This document shows, one piece after another, positions 1 to 13,109 of a stretch of DNA of 59,537 nt. The DNA comes from Oceanospirillales bacterium (lineage in GTDB: Bacteria > Pseudomonadota > Gammaproteobacteria > Pseudomonadales > Balneatricaceae), in contig JAAEYW010000020.1 of the NCBI GenBank assembly GCA_018223185.1, forward strand, positions 1 through 59,537, read 5' to 3'. Position numbers and translations under genes: made by a program. The notes under the pieces were generated by a model, which saw only the letters and a program-made list of their open reading frames with translations, was not told where the DNA came from and did no database searches. The first letter of the stretch is position 1. Each line of letters starts with the position of its first letter.

Positions 1-76
1 CGCCCACCAGACACACCACTTTCGAGGTGCCGATATCCAGTGCCACGATCATATTATTTCCAGGCTTCATCGCCAT
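1..76 (-). CDS. ftsA: Cell division protein FtsA (N-terminal fragment, cut by window edge)
   Basis: Only the first 25 or so codons are present. The minus strand reads Met-Ala-Met-Lys-Pro and then a segment with ALDIGTSKV, the phosphate-1 motif that opens actin-fold FtsA proteins. FtsA tethers FtsZ to the inner membrane and recruits later divisome proteins. The start could be the ATG at 76 or the one at 70. It lies 10 bases downstream of the ftsQ stop, the usual ftsQ-ftsA order at the end of the dcw cluster. The rest of the gene is outside the window. Confidence 0.85.
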   Translation of the reverse strand, partial: MAMKPGNNMIVALDIGTSKVVCLVG

Positions 77-86
77 ATTCACAGTA

Positions 87-1058
87 TTAACCTTTTTGTT
101 GTTCATCTGTGGCTGCCTCAGGGCGCCACTTAACGGCAATGCCGTTGTTATATCGGATATCAATCTGCTCTATCCGTCCGGCGTCAGCTTCTGCCTGCAA
201 GCGCTGCTGATAGACCGTCAGAAAGCGTTCCAGCCGGGCCACAATCTGATCCCGCCCAACGACAACTTTAATGCCGTTATTCAGAATAAGAGTCCAGGCT
301 CCCCGTGCTTCCAGCTTTAGCTCAACCAGCTGCAATCCTGCATTGCGAAGCATCTGATTCAGATCGTAATACTCCGACATCATCATCGTTGTATTACCAG
401 AGGGACCTTTCAAAAGAGGAAGGGAGTTATATCTGGCAGCCTGATCTGGCCAGAAAATATCGCCTTCATGATTCAAAAGACCATCACTCCCCCAGCGAGC
501 CACCGGAACTTCCTCTGTTATTTTCAAATAGAGCGATGCGGGCCAACGCCGGGTCACTTCTACCTGATACACCCAGGGGTTCTCCTGTATGCCCGCCTTT
601 ACCGCCTCCAGATCTGCACTTAGAAGACCTCCATTCATCAGAGCTACAGAGCTGGCCGCCAACTGCTTCCGGTCCAGATGCTGGGCGCTCCCCTCAAAGG
701 TAACCCTGGAAACCGGCTGATCCAGCCAGTGATAGAGTGAACCAAAACAGTAATTAGCCAGCGCAACAAACACCGCCAGTGCAGTCATAATTGTTGCTGG
801 CTTAATCCACCAGTCGCCATCAATACCCTGCCAGCGTTGTATTTCGGCTGCTGTTGCAACCGCTTCACTTGAAGCGCTAGCAGAACGCGTCTCCCTGACT
901 TTCTGTACCGGACTCTCAGCTGCAGATGCTGATCGCTCCGATCTCCAGAAGCGTTTTTTTTCGCCACTGGGTTCTGTTTTCCTGTAAACAGCCGCTGAAG
1001 CCCCCCTTTTGGGAAGCTCCTGTTGCTGTTCAGCGGCAGAAAACAGTTTTTTCAGCAT
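87..1058 (-). CDS. ftsQ: Cell division protein FtsQ
   Basis: Single-pass inner-membrane divisome protein that links early and late division proteins through FtsB and FtsL. The 323-residue product has a long, basic, low-complexity cytoplasmic region (about 1-85), one membrane segment near 88-108, then a POTRA domain beginning around VSRVTFEG (about 117) and the beta domain. It is somewhat longer than the E. coli protein (276 aa) because of the N-terminal cytoplasmic part, which is rich in Ser, Ala, Glu and Arg. It sits three bases after ddl and ten before ftsA, so it is almost certainly cotranscribed. Confidence 0.93.
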   Translation of the reverse strand: MLKKLFSAAEQQQELPKRGASAAVYRKTEPSGEKKRFWRSERSASAAESPVQKVRETRSASASSEAVATAAEIQRWQGIDGDWWIKPATIMTALAVFVALANYCFGSLYHWLDQPVSRVTFEGSAQHLDRKQLAASSVALMNGGLLSADLEAVKAGIQENPWVYQVEVTRRWPASLYLKITEEVPVARWGSDGLLNHEGDIFWPDQAARYNSLPLLKGPSGNTTMMMSEYYDLNQMLRNAGLQLVELKLEARGAWTLILNNGIKVVVGRDQIVARLERFLTVYQQRLQAEADAGRIEQIDIRYNNGIAVKWRPEAATDEQQKG

Positions 1059-1061
1059 GGC

Positions 1062-3447
<2,386 letters not shown>

Positions 3448-3451
<4 letters not shown>

Positions 3452-4545
3452 TTTTTCATTACCTCCAGACAGATATCAGCTACCGTTTGACTCGCGTCAG
3501 GCTGGCCCAGCCGGCGCGCTTTCTGTGCCATATCTAATAGCACCTGCCGATCACTCAGTTGCTCAGTCAGAATATTGATCAGCCGGTCCCGGTCCAGATC
3601 TTTCTGCTGAATCAGAATCGCAGCGCCCGCTTCAGCCAGAAACCGGGCATTTTCCGTCTGATGATCATCCACTGCAAACGGAAAAGGCACCAGTACAGAC
3701 GCAACCCCCGCGATGCTCAGCTCACTGACCGTCAGCGCTCCTGAGCGGCAAACGACAAGATCAGCCCAGCCATAGGCTTCATCCATCCGCTCGATAAAGG
3801 GTACAACCCGGATCGACTCCCGGTTATCAAGCCCGGCTTCTTTATAAAGCGCCTGAGTCTGAGCCAGATTGCGTTTGCCCACCTGGTGTAAAACGTCCAG
3901 TTCTGCATCATCAGGCAGATGACTTAACACCGCAGGAAGCAACTCATTAATGGCGGTAGCCCCCAGGCTGCCCCCTACCACCAGAAGACGAACCGGCCCC
4001 TGCCGTCCGGCAAAACGTTGCTGAGGATCAGGCAGATTAAGAATACCCCCCCGAACAGGATTGCCAACCACAGTGGTTTCAGCCTTGCCCCGGAACGCAC
4101 CACCAAATGCTTCAAGTACCCGACGAGCCATGCGTGCCAGAATTTTATTGGTCATTCCGGCATACGCATTCTGTTCATGCACCACAACCGGAACGCCGGT
4201 CAGCCATGCCGCCAGGCCTCCCGGTCCGGATGCAAACCCACCCATCCCCAGAACCACATCAGGCTTAACCTGACGCAATACGCCAAACGCCTGATATAAA
4301 GCGTGCAGCAACCGCAAGGGTGCCAGAAGTAAGCTTAACTTCCCCTTACCGCGCAGACCTTTTACATCAATACAGTGCAATCGAATGCCGGCAGCGGGAA
4401 CCACATCTGCTTCTATACCGGCAGCCGTTCCAAGCCACTCAACTGCAACACCCTGCTGTCGCAAGCAGTCTGCGGTTGCCAGAGCTGGAAACACATGCCC
4501 TCCGGTGCCCCCGGCCATGATCAGTACTTTGCGGTTATTTTTCAT
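3448..4545 (-). CDS. murG: UDP-GlcNAc:lipid I GlcNAc transferase MurG
   Basis: Peripheral inner-membrane glycosyltransferase that converts lipid I to lipid II. The product has the N-terminal [12 protein letters not shown] loop and the second glycine-rich loop [11 protein letters not shown]. The UDP-GlcNAc pocket is seen in [12 protein letters not shown] and [13 protein letters not shown]. It is a GT28/GT-B protein of about 365 residues, the family size. I chose the ATG at 4545, which gives an 11-base overlap with ftsW. A GTG at 4551 is in frame and possible, and no strong ribosome binding site separates the two. Confidence 0.95.
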
Positions 4546-5728
4546 CAGCACTGCCCGCGTTCGGTTTTTTCTGTTTTACTGAAGCGTCCGCCTGCAACCG
4601 TTTAAGCTCATAATCGACACGCATCACAATGGCTATCATGACGCAGCTGACCACCAGACTACTACCGCCATAGCTTACCAGCGGCAACGTCAGCCCTTTG
4701 GTGGGTAACGCACCAACATTTACACCGATATTGATCAGCGCCTGACCGGTCAGCATGATGGCGAAACCATAAGCGATATAAGCCATAAAAAACTGCTGTA
4801 GTTTTTCCGCTCTGCGGCCAATACGGAACATTCTTACGGCTATAAGACCATAAAGGCCGACCACCAGCAGTGCAAAAACCAGCCCCATCTCCTCAGCCAG
4901 AACTGAAAACACAAAGTCGGTATGTGCCTCTGGCAGATAGAACAGTTTCTGAACACTGTTGCCCAGGCCTTCACCAAACCAGTCTCCGCGACCGAAAGCG
5001 ATCTGCGCCTGCGCCAGCTGATAACCGGAGCCAAACGGGTCCGCCCAGGGGTCAAGGAAGGTTTTTAAGCGCACAACCCGGTAAGGCTGAAGCATTGCCA
5101 GTGAGGGAATCACCACGGCACAGCCGATCACAATCAGGGCAAACTGGCTGAACTTCATGCCGCCGAGAAAAATCATCCCCATAACGCTGCCCATCAACAC
5201 CACAGCGGCGCCGAAGTCCGGTTCCAGAATCATCAGAAATACAAAAAAAGCCAGCGGCAGTGCAGGCTTGGCAATCCCTTTCCAACTACTCCTCACCTCG
5301 GTCAGCCGACGCACTAGATAGCCCGCCAGATAGATAACCATGGCAAACTTTGCCACCTCCGATGCCTGAAGGTTTACCGGTCCGAGAGAGATCCAGCGAA
5401 CCGAACCATTTATCTCCCGACCTACAGCCAACACCAGAACCAGCAACAAAAAACCCACCAGCAGCAACCACGGACCACTGCGCTGCCAGAAGCTGACTGG
5501 AATTCTCAGCACTACAATCGCCGCCGCAAGACCCAGCAGAATAAAGACCCCATGACGAATCATATAAAAGAACGGGTTGCTGTTACGCACCGCTGCCACC
5601 TCAATAGAGGCCGAACTTATCATCACAAAACCGATCAGAATCAGACAGATTACAGCGGCCAGAAACAACGGATCGAATGGCAAAACACGGTTGCCCGCAG
5701 CCGTTGGCGCGGTAACAGCAATAGTCAT
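4535..5728 (-). CDS. ftsW: Peptidoglycan glycosyltransferase FtsW
   Basis: SEDS-family polytopic membrane enzyme that polymerises lipid II at the septum with FtsI. The 397-residue product is strongly hydrophobic with about ten membrane segments. It has the SEDS signatures GREINGSVRWISLGPVNLQ and LPLVSYGGSSL near the C-terminus. Its ATG overlaps the murD stop as ATGA. An extramembrane acidic/lysine tail ends the protein. The position between murD and murG identifies it as FtsW rather than RodA. Confidence 0.95.
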   Translation of the reverse strand: MTIAVTAPTAAGNRVLPFDPLFLAAVICLILIGFVMISSASIEVAAVRNSNPFFYMIRHGVFILLGLAAAIVVLRIPVSFWQRSGPWLLLVGFLLLVLVLAVGREINGSVRWISLGPVNLQASEVAKFAMVIYLAGYLVRRLTEVRSSWKGIAKPALPLAFFVFLMILEPDFGAAVVLMGSVMGMIFLGGMKFSQFALIVIGCAVVIPSLAMLQPYRVVRLKTFLDPWADPFGSGYQLAQAQIAFGRGDWFGEGLGNSVQKLFYLPEAHTDFVFSVLAEEMGLVFALLVVGLYGLIAVRMFRIGRRAEKLQQFFMAYIAYGFAIMLTGQALINIGVNVGALPTKGLTLPLVSYGGSSLVVSCVMIAIVMRVDYELKRLQADASVKQKKPNAGSADEK

Positions 5729-7077
5729 AGCGCCTCCACCGATTCGATAAATGCATCACCCCGTGCCGGAAAGCCGCTGAACATATCAAAACTGGCACAG
5801 GCAGGGGAAAGTAATACGATATCGCCAGGGATAGCCTGTCCGGCCGCCATGGAAACAGCCTCCTGCATAGTGGCGGCATACTGCCCTTCCAGACAGCTGA
5901 CCGCCTGATCAATCAGTCCGCCATCCTTACCAATCAGAACCAGCGCTCGCCCGGCTTTTTCCAACGGCACGTTCAGATCGCTGAAATCAGCCCCTTTGCC
6001 AACACCACCGGCAATCAGCACAATTTTGTTACCCGGTGCCAGGGTTGCAGCCAGACCATTGATCGCGGCAACCGTAGCGCCTACGTTGGTGCCTTTACTG
6101 TCATTAAAGAAAGCAACGCCCCCTTTATCACCGACCCATTGGCAACGATGCTTCAGTCCGGTAAAACTTTTCAGGGTTTGCAGCATCGATGCCAGCGGAA
6201 TATTCACCGCTTCACCCAGCGCCAAAGCGGCCAGTGCATTTGCAATGTTGTGCTGACCCTGTATTTTCAGTTCACTGACCGCCAGCAATGGTTTAAGTCC
6301 CCGGGACAGATACAGTTCACCCTTCTGGTCTGATAAACCAAACTGATTCAGATCCGGACGCCCCAGACCAAAACCCGAGACCTTCACACCCGTGCTGACC
6401 AGCGGTGATGTCAGTGGATCATCACGATTTACAATAACGTTAGCGGCACCCCTGAATATGCGATGCTTAGCCTGATAGTAAAGTTGCAGGCTGTTGTTAT
6501 AGCGATCCAGATGATCAGGGCTGACATTCAGGACTGTTGCCGCGGCGGCCCGCAGATCATTGACGGTCTCCAGCTGAAAGCTGGATAGTTCCAGAACATA
6601 GAGCTGCTGTTCGCCACCACTGAGCATATCCAGCACCGGAGTACCCAGATTTCCGCCGATGCCGGTATCGATCCCTGCATCCAGCGCCATCTGGCCAACC
6701 AGCGTTGTCACAGTACTCTTTGCATTGGAACCGGTGATCGCAACAATAGGCGCAGTGACCGCCTGACAAAACAGATCAATATCACCGCTCAGCTTCACTC
6801 CGGAAGCAACCGCTGCCTGAATTGCCGGGTGATCTTTGGCCACACCGGGACTCAGCAGAATTTCAGTGGCGCGGCACAGCAGGGCCTGATCCAGTTCACC
6901 GCAGTGCAGTTCTGTCTCAGGAAACTCAGCACGAATCAGTTCCAGATCAGGAGGCGTCTCACGGGTATCAACCAGAATAAACGGAACACCTTTGCGTGCC
7001 AGATAACGGGCGCAGGAAAGCCCGGTCTGTCCCAGACCGATAATAATCCGCAGTTGATCTGTTGCTATCAGGCTCAC
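5725..7077 (-). CDS. murD: UDP-N-acetylmuramoylalanine--D-glutamate ligase
   Basis: Second Mur ligase, adding D-glutamate in the cytoplasm. The 450-residue product begins with the Rossmann-like IIIGLGQTGLSCARYL segment. It carries the ATP loop ITGSNAKSTVTTLVG, with Ala where many MurD proteins have Gly (GSNGKST). The C-terminal domain has FFNDSKGTNVGATVAA and LLSPACASFDMF, both MurD hallmarks. The start is a GTG with a ten-base gap after mraY. The Gly-to-Ala change in the P-loop also occurs in other MurD sequences and does not argue against function. Confidence 0.95.
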   Translation of the reverse strand: MSLIATDQLRIIIGLGQTGLSCARYLARKGVPFILVDTRETPPDLELIRAEFPETELHCGELDQALLCRATEILLSPGVAKDHPAIQAAVASGVKLSGDIDLFCQAVTAPIVAITGSNAKSTVTTLVGQMALDAGIDTGIGGNLGTPVLDMLSGGEQQLYVLELSSFQLETVNDLRAAAATVLNVSPDHLDRYNNSLQLYYQAKHRIFRGAANVIVNRDDPLTSPLVSTGVKVSGFGLGRPDLNQFGLSDQKGELYLSRGLKPLLAVSELKIQGQHNIANALAALALGEAVNIPLASMLQTLKSFTGLKHRCQWVGDKGGVAFFNDSKGTNVGATVAAINGLAATLAPGNKIVLIAGGVGKGADFSDLNVPLEKAGRALVLIGKDGGLIDQAVSCLEGQYAATMQEAVSMAAGQAIPGDIVLLSPACASFDMFSGFPARGDAFIESVEAL

Positions 7078-7087
7078 AAGCGCTCCG

Positions 7088-8170
7088 TTAACGTATTTTC
7101 AGGGTAGCCAGTCCGATCAGAACCAGCACTACGGTAATAATCCAGAACCGCACAATAACACGGGGTTCCGGCCAGCCTTTCAGTTCAAAATGGTGATGCA
7201 GCGGAGCCATTCTGAAGATCCGTCTTCCGGTCAGTTTGAATGACGCCACCTGAAGAATCACAGAGACCGTTTCAATCACAAACACGCCGCCCATAATCAT
7301 CAACACCAGTTCCTGGCGAACAATAACGGCAATAACACCCAGCGCAGCACCCAGCGCCAGCGCCCCCACATCGCCCATGAACACCTGAGCGGGATAGGTG
7401 TTAAACCAGAGAAAACCCAGTCCGGCACCCACAATCGAGCCGCAGATAATAATCAGCTCACCGGAGCCGGCGATATACGGGATATGCAGATAACTGGCAA
7501 AGTTGACGTTCCCGCCTAGATAGGCAAAAAAGCCCAGCGCACCGGCAACCAGCACAGTCGGAAGAATCGCCAGACCATCCAGACCATCGGTCAGGTTAAC
7601 CGCATTGGAGGTCCCCACAATCACGAAATAGGTGAAGACGATAAAGAACAGTCCCATCTCGATAGCGACATCCTTGAAGATCGGGATAATCAGCTGCGTC
7701 TCTGCCGGCCCATGCGCTGTCATGTAAAGGACGATGGCGGCCCCCAGGCCACCTACCGATTGCCAGAAGTATTTCCACCGTGCCGGCAGGCCACGGGAGC
7801 TCTTCTCAATCACCATCCGATAATCGTCGACCCAGCCAACCGCACCAAAAATAAAGGTCACACCCAACACAATCCAGGTATAGCGGTTACTCAGGTCAGA
7901 CCAGAGCAGACTACTGATCATAATCGCCAAAATAATCAGCGCACCGCCCATCGTCGGCGTACCCGCTTTACTGAAATGGGATTCAGGCCCGTCACTGCGT
8001 ACCGTCTGCTTAATCTGTTTACTCTTAAGTTTGCGAATCAGTGCAGGCCCCAGCATCAGCGAGATCGCCAGTGCAGTGAGTACGCCGAGTATTCCGCGCA
8101 ACGTCAGATAGCTGAATACAGTGAAAAAACTGTTATATTCAGCCAGCCAGTTGGCCAGAAGCAATAACAT
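7088..8170 (-). CDS. mraY: Phospho-N-acetylmuramoyl-pentapeptide transferase MraY
   Basis: Integral membrane enzyme that moves phospho-MurNAc-pentapeptide onto undecaprenyl phosphate to make lipid I. The 360-residue product (same length as E. coli) has about ten membrane segments. It has the catalytic aspartate motifs in WVDDYRMV, in [13 protein letters not shown] and in [12 protein letters not shown]. The histidine loop [15 protein letters not shown] is near the C-terminus. Its ATG overlaps the murF stop by one base (TGATG type), showing tight coupling. Confidence 0.97.
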   Translation of the reverse strand: MLLLLANWLAEYNSFFTVFSYLTLRGILGVLTALAISLMLGPALIRKLKSKQIKQTVRSDGPESHFSKAGTPTMGGALIILAIMISSLLWSDLSNRYTWIVLGVTFIFGAVGWVDDYRMVIEKSSRGLPARWKYFWQSVGGLGAAIVLYMTAHGPAETQLIIPIFKDVAIEMGLFFIVFTYFVIVGTSNAVNLTDGLDGLAILPTVLVAGALGFFAYLGGNVNFASYLHIPYIAGSGELIIICGSIVGAGLGFLWFNTYPAQVFMGDVGALALGAALGVIAVIVRQELVLMIMGGVFVIETVSVILQVASFKLTGRRIFRMAPLHHHFELKGWPEPRVIVRFWIITVVLVLIGLATLKIR

Positions 8171-9558
8171 CAGTGACTACCCCCATCGGTAGAGCCTGTC
8201 TTAGTCAGGCCTGTTACAATTTGATCCATTCCCGCACTGCGGGATCCTTTCACCAGCAAACAACGTTTTCGCTTTGGCAGCTGTTGCAGATAGTTCAACA
8301 GCTCAGCTTTATCATTAAAGTGCCGGGCTTGTTTGCCTCCTGCGGCAATAAACCCATCATAGGTGGCCTCACTGAGCGTGCCACAGCTTAATAACAGGTC
8401 GATCGGCCGGGTTGCGGCAAACTCACCCACCTCCCGGTGTTTTTCCTCTGCCCCGGCGCCCAGTTCACCCATATCTCCCAGCACCAGCACTTTGTCACCC
8501 TCCAGCTCAGACAAGGCATCAACTGCCGCCTTTACAGCATCAGGATTAGCGTTATAACTGTCATCGATAATCAGCGTGGATTTATCCAGCTGTATCGGAC
8601 GCATCCGCCCAGCAACCCCCTGAAACTGACTCAGCCCCTGCACCACCACTTCAGGCTGACAGCCATCGGCAAATACGGCAGCCGCCGCGGCAAGTGCGTT
8701 GCCAACATTGTGCCGTCCCATCACCGCAAGGCTCAGCGGATATTGCTGACCCTGGTAGTTAAGGCAGAAGGCATAACAGCCGTTGGGCTGTAAACAGATA
8801 TCGGAGGCAAAAACCGTAGCGTCACTATTGATTGTCGAAAAGGTCATTACAGGCTGTTGCTGCAACATGCCCAGCCAGATATCCGCATGTGGATCATCCA
8901 GATTCACCACCGCAGTGCCGTTTTCCGACAGCCCTTCAAAAATTTCTGCCTTAGCCTGCACCACTCCTCTGAGAGAGCCAAACCCTTCCAGATGGGCACC
9001 AAAGGCATTGTTCAGAATCGCCACATCCGGCTTTGTCAGATGAGTACTGTAAGATATCTCATGAGCACCACTGGCACCCATCTCAATTACTCCGTAGCGA
9101 TCACCGGCAGACAGCCTTAACAGCGTCAGCGGCACGCCGATATCGTTGTTCAGGTTTCCCTGAGTTGCCAGAGTCGGTCCGCGCAGCCGGTTGATCGACG
9201 CCAGCATCTCTTTGACGGTGGTTTTTCCACTGCTACCGGTTACCGCGAACATCGAACCGCTAAACCGCTCACGGTTATAGGCCGCTATATTGCCCAGAGC
9301 CATCCGGGTATTACTGACCACCAGCTGAGGGACATTGATATCGACCTCATGTTCAACCACAACAGCAACCGCACCATCAGCGACCGCCTGCGTTATAAAA
9401 TCATGGGCATCAAAATGCTCGCCCCGTAAAGCAATAAAAAGATCACCCGTACAGATATTTCGTGTATCAGTGCTCACCCCCAGCACATCACAGCTGCCAC
9501 CAATCAGCCGGGCTGACAGCGCTGGCGCCAGCTCACTCAGTCTAAAAGGACCGTTCAT
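8170..9558 (-). CDS. murF: UDP-MurNAc-tripeptide--D-alanyl-D-alanine ligase
   Basis: Final cytoplasmic Mur ligase, adding the D-Ala-D-Ala made by Ddl. The 462-residue product has the N-terminal [17 protein letters not shown] segment. It has the ATP loop [14 protein letters not shown] and the [15 protein letters not shown] motif that separates MurF from the other ligases. A C-terminal segment reads [17 protein letters not shown] at 9558 overlaps the murE stop. Confidence 0.96.
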   Translation of the reverse strand: MNGPFRLSELAPALSARLIGGSCDVLGVSTDTRNICTGDLFIALRGEHFDAHDFITQAVADGAVAVVVEHEVDINVPQLVVSNTRMALGNIAAYNRERFSGSMFAVTGSSGKTTVKEMLASINRLRGPTLATQGNLNNDIGVPLTLLRLSAGDRYGVIEMGASGAHEISYSTHLTKPDVAILNNAFGAHLEGFGSLRGVVQAKAEIFEGLSENGTAVVNLDDPHADIWLGMLQQQPVMTFSTINSDATVFASDICLQPNGCYAFCLNYQGQQYPLSLAVMGRHNVGNALAAAAAVFADGCQPEVVVQGLSQFQGVAGRMRPIQLDKSTLIIDDSYNANPDAVKAAVDALSELEGDKVLVLGDMGELGAGAEEKHREVGEFAATRPIDLLLSCGTLSEATYDGFIAAGGKQARHFNDKAELLNYLQQLPKRKRCLLVKGSRSAGMDQIVTGLTKTGSTDGGSH

Positions 9559-11057
9559 TGCGAACGCTCCTGCTTTTCAGCCTGTTTATCCGGCATACCT
9601 AAAGCGTTTCTGGCAACCGCCAGATCATCGAATGGCATTTTCACACCTTGTATATCCTGATAGTTCTCATGCCCTTTTCCGGCGATCAATAAAATATCCT
9701 GCGGCTGAAGAGCCACAACAGCCTGCTCAATAGCACGCTTTCGGTCAGCTTCACAGGTCACATTTTCGGTGTTCTCAAAGCCCGTCATAATCATGTCGAT
9801 AATCTGCTGCGGAGCTTCTGTCCGGGGGTTATCGCTGGTCACAACGATTCGATCAGCCAGCCGTTCAGCCACTTCGGCCATCTGAGCTCTTTTACCTGTA
9901 TCCCGGTCACCGCCACACCCAAATACACACCAGAGCAGTCCCCCACAATGGTTGCGCAATGCCTCAAGGGCTTTTTCCAGCGCATCCGGTGTGTGGGCAT
10001 AATCCACTACGACCAGTGGCTGCTGGCGGGACACTAACTGCATGCGCCCCGCAACCGGCGTCAACTGGTGCAGAGCATGTTCTATCTGAGTCAGTGAATA
10101 GCCCATTTTTTCGGTGATGGCGATGGCCAGCAACAGATTACTCAGGTTGAAGCGGCCGATAAGACCGGTATCCAGCTCAAAGGTTCCCTGCGGCGTCTCA
10201 ATATGTGCACGAATTCCGGTTGCCGACAGCCTGACCCCGCTAGCCCGTACCGAGGCCCTGTCAGATTCACCAAATCCAACCCTTTCCTGACCATCTTTAC
10301 GCGCCAGTATGGTTGCCCCATAGGCGTCATCGGCATTAACCACCTGATGATCAATATCCATGTCAAAAAACAGGCGTGCTTTAGCCGCACCGTAGCTCTC
10401 CATATCACCGTGATAATCCAGGTGATCCCGCGACAGGTTAGTAAACCCCGCGGCACTGAAATGAACACCACTGACCCGCTGCTGATCCAGTGCGTGACTG
10501 GACACCTCCATTACCACGGAGGTTGCCCCTGCACTGCGCAGCTCAGCCAGCAGACGATGTACACCGATGGCATCCGGCGTCGTATGACTCGCTTCGCTAA
10601 GCTGACCCAGCAAACCATTACCCACTGTGCCAATCAGGCCACAGACCTCTCCGCACCCTTCCAGCAACTGAGCTATATAGTGGGCGCAGGAAGTTTTACC
10701 ATTGGTGCCGGTAACACCTACCACCCGCATATGAAGAGAGGGTTCCCCAAAGAAACGTGAAGCCACCTCGCCAATCAGTGCGGCAACATCTGTCACACCA
10801 ATCAGCGGGATGGTCACATCAATAAGGTCCGCTGCAGCCAGTTCTGCGTCATCAACAATCGCAGCAACTGCCCCTTCTGCTGCAGCGGAGCAAACAAAAT
10901 CTATCCCTTTATGGCTCACACCATCACGGGCAAAAAACAGATCACCCGGTTTTACTTTACGACTATCCTGACAGATACCGCTGATCTTCAGCTGCGCCAG
11001 ATCACTGCCAGCCAGCTGCGGCATCAGCTCAGCCAGAGGAAAGCAGGACCGCCTCAT
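9555..11057 (-). CDS. murE: UDP-MurNAc-L-Ala-D-Glu--meso-diaminopimelate ligase
   Basis: Adds the third stem-peptide residue. The 500-residue product has the ATP loop VTGTNGKTSCAHYIAQ, a carbamylated-lysine region (YGAAKARLFF) and the DNPR box (TSDNPRTEAP). The DNPR box is the substrate-specificity motif of meso-diaminopimelate type MurE enzymes, as expected for a Gram-negative cell wall. The C-terminus has AGKGHENYQDIQG. The ATG at 11057 overlaps the ftsI stop (AAATGAGG). Confidence 0.96.
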   Translation of the reverse strand: MRRSCFPLAELMPQLAGSDLAQLKISGICQDSRKVKPGDLFFARDGVSHKGIDFVCSAAAEGAVAAIVDDAELAAADLIDVTIPLIGVTDVAALIGEVASRFFGEPSLHMRVVGVTGTNGKTSCAHYIAQLLEGCGEVCGLIGTVGNGLLGQLSEASHTTPDAIGVHRLLAELRSAGATSVVMEVSSHALDQQRVSGVHFSAAGFTNLSRDHLDYHGDMESYGAAKARLFFDMDIDHQVVNADDAYGATILARKDGQERVGFGESDRASVRASGVRLSATGIRAHIETPQGTFELDTGLIGRFNLSNLLLAIAITEKMGYSLTQIEHALHQLTPVAGRMQLVSRQQPLVVVDYAHTPDALEKALEALRNHCGGLLWCVFGCGGDRDTGKRAQMAEVAERLADRIVVTSDNPRTEAPQQIIDMIMTGFENTENVTCEADRKRAIEQAVVALQPQDILLIAGKGHENYQDIQGVKMPFDDLAVARNALGMPDKQAEKQERSQ

Positions 11058-12769
11058 TTCATCACCATCTGAGAACTCACGGGCTGCCAGTTATCCGGCG
11101 CCACATTTAACATTCTCAGTGCGCCACCAACCACCCGAGAAAACAGCGGCGCGGCAACTTCGCCACCGTAATATTCCTGGCCCTTGGGATTATCAACCAT
11201 CACCACAGCCACGATCTCTGGGTTATCAACCGGCGCGACACCAGCAAAAATTGACACATACTGATCGTCCGCATATCCCCCGGTTCCGACTTTATGCACC
11301 GTACCAGTCTTACCGGCAACCCGATAACCCTCAATTGCTGCACGACGCCCGGTGCCGCCACTCTGGGTAACCGTTTCCATCATTTCCAGAACCTCGCGGG
11401 CCACGTTTTCCGGCATAACGCGGGTACCCGGCTCCGGCCGGTCAAGCTTGAGCAGCGATACATGTCGCACCAGACCACCGGTTGCGAACGGCAGGTACGC
11501 CTGTGCCAGCTGCAACGGTGTTACTGAGATACCATAGCCATATGCCATGGTGGCACGCTCGACAAGCTGTCTTTCTGACAAATATGGCAATACGCCCGGC
11601 TGTTCTCCGGGAAATCCTGTACCTGGTACCTGCCCCAGGCCGACATTCTGAAAAATATTACGCACAGCATCCCCATGCATACTCAGCGCCAGCTTGGTAA
11701 TACCAACATTACTGGATTTGGTAATAATCCGGCCCAGATCGAGTTCACCGTAGTTGCGATGATCCCGGATCGTATTGCCCTTTACCCGGATATAGCCCGG
11801 CGCAGTATCGATCACGCTACCCGAGGTATACTTTCCACTCATCAGCGCCGCAGCGATCGTTAGCGGTTTCATTGTGGAACCCGGTTCAAACGTGTCAGTC
11901 ACTGCCCGGTTGCGCAATGACTTCATATCGCTGCCCAGATTACTCCGGTCATTTGGGTTGTAAGAGGGCTGATTAACCATCGCCAGCACTTCCCCCGTAT
12001 GCACATCAAGCACCACCATCGCGGCGGAATCAGCCTTATGCGCCTGCACTGCCGCTTTAAGCTCACGATACGCCAGATACTGAAGCCGCAGATCGATACT
12101 CAGCTGCAGATCTTTACCCTGAACCATCGGTTCCAGCTCACGGATATGCTTCACAGTCCGTCCAAGCAGATCGCGCATCACCAGCTTTTTACCTGGTACG
12201 CCCTGCAACCAGTCCTCAAACGCCAGCTCAACCCCTTCCTGCCCAACACCATCAACGCTGGTAAAACCGACCAGATGGGTGGCAACCTCTGCCGCAGGAT
12301 AGAAACGCTTATACTCTCGATCAACATAGACGCCGGGTATATGAAGATTTTCAACCTGCTCCGCCTGATTCGGCGTCATCTGTCGTTTCAGATAGATAAA
12401 CTGCTTATCGCGGAACTGCGCTACCCGTTTCAGCAGCGCTGTCTTATTAGTGTCGACCAGTGACGCCAACCTGTTTATTGAAACATTCTGCAGATCAAAC
12501 TCTTTCGGGTTCATCCACACCGTTGATACCGGTGCACTGACAGACAAAGGCAGACCGTTACGATCGCTGATCATACCGCGATGAGCGGGAATCACGGCGG
12601 TTCGCAGAACCCGGGCATCCCCCTGACGTTTCAGAAACGCCTGCTCCTGAACATTCAGCGAAAGCATCTTTCCGGCAACAGCCGCTGCAATCAGAAACAG
12701 CAGCAAAAACACCAGCCATAATCGCCAGCCCCTTGCAGCACGAGCTTGAAAGTCCTGCTCATCGCTCAT
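11054..12769 (-). CDS. ftsI: Septal peptidoglycan transpeptidase FtsI (PBP3)
   Basis: Class B penicillin-binding protein that cross-links septal peptidoglycan with FtsW. The 571-residue product has one N-terminal membrane segment (about 15-37) and a pedestal/dimerisation domain. The transpeptidase domain contains the active-site serine in EPGSTMKPL, the SxN motif in TKSSNVGITK and the KTG motif in VAGKTGTVHK. The gene starts inside the last codons of ftsL (11-base overlap) and its end overlaps murE. Confidence 0.97.
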   Translation of the reverse strand: MSDEQDFQARAARGWRLWLVFLLLFLIAAAVAGKMLSLNVQEQAFLKRQGDARVLRTAVIPAHRGMISDRNGLPLSVSAPVSTVWMNPKEFDLQNVSINRLASLVDTNKTALLKRVAQFRDKQFIYLKRQMTPNQAEQVENLHIPGVYVDREYKRFYPAAEVATHLVGFTSVDGVGQEGVELAFEDWLQGVPGKKLVMRDLLGRTVKHIRELEPMVQGKDLQLSIDLRLQYLAYRELKAAVQAHKADSAAMVVLDVHTGEVLAMVNQPSYNPNDRSNLGSDMKSLRNRAVTDTFEPGSTMKPLTIAAALMSGKYTSGSVIDTAPGYIRVKGNTIRDHRNYGELDLGRIITKSSNVGITKLALSMHGDAVRNIFQNVGLGQVPGTGFPGEQPGVLPYLSERQLVERATMAYGYGISVTPLQLAQAYLPFATGGLVRHVSLLKLDRPEPGTRVMPENVAREVLEMMETVTQSGGTGRRAAIEGYRVAGKTGTVHKVGTGGYADDQYVSIFAGVAPVDNPEIVAVVMVDNPKGQEYYGGEVAAPLFSRVVGGALRMLNVAPDNWQPVSSQMVMK

Positions 12770-13109
12770 CTCTGATCACCTCGACCTGCTCAGGAATTCG
12801 CATTCCCAGGCGTTTAATTGCCACCGACTCAACCCTGTTATTGGCGGCCAGAGTCCCCTGTTCCAGTAGTAGCTGCCCCCATTCAACCTGCAACTCATCC
12901 CACTGCTGTACCAACTCTTGCTGCTGGTTAAACAGAATCCGGTACTGATGCGCAGACCAAATAACCAACAACGATGACACCACCACCAGACACACCATAC
13001 AGAACAGCGCCAGTGCGGGCTTAACCATCTCAACAGGCTCTATCACCCCGTCAATCGGCGACTCTTCCTGAGCCTTCAGCCATCCCGGCAGTGGCACACT
13101 CAGTTTCAT
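12759..13109 (-). CDS. ftsL: Cell division protein FtsL
   Basis: Small bitopic divisome protein that pairs with FtsB through a periplasmic coiled coil and recruits FtsWI. The 116-residue product has a short cytoplasmic part and one membrane segment around residues 30-52 ([20 protein letters not shown]). A heptad-rich periplasmic helix follows ([20 protein letters not shown]) with the conserved LGMRIPE end. Identified by size, topology and position between rsmH and ftsI. It overlaps both neighbours. Confidence 0.93.
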   Translation of the reverse strand: MKLSVPLPGWLKAQEESPIDGVIEPVEMVKPALALFCMVCLVVVSSLLVIWSAHQYRILFNQQQELVQQWDELQVEWGQLLLEQGTLAANNRVESVAIKRLGMRIPEQVEVIRDER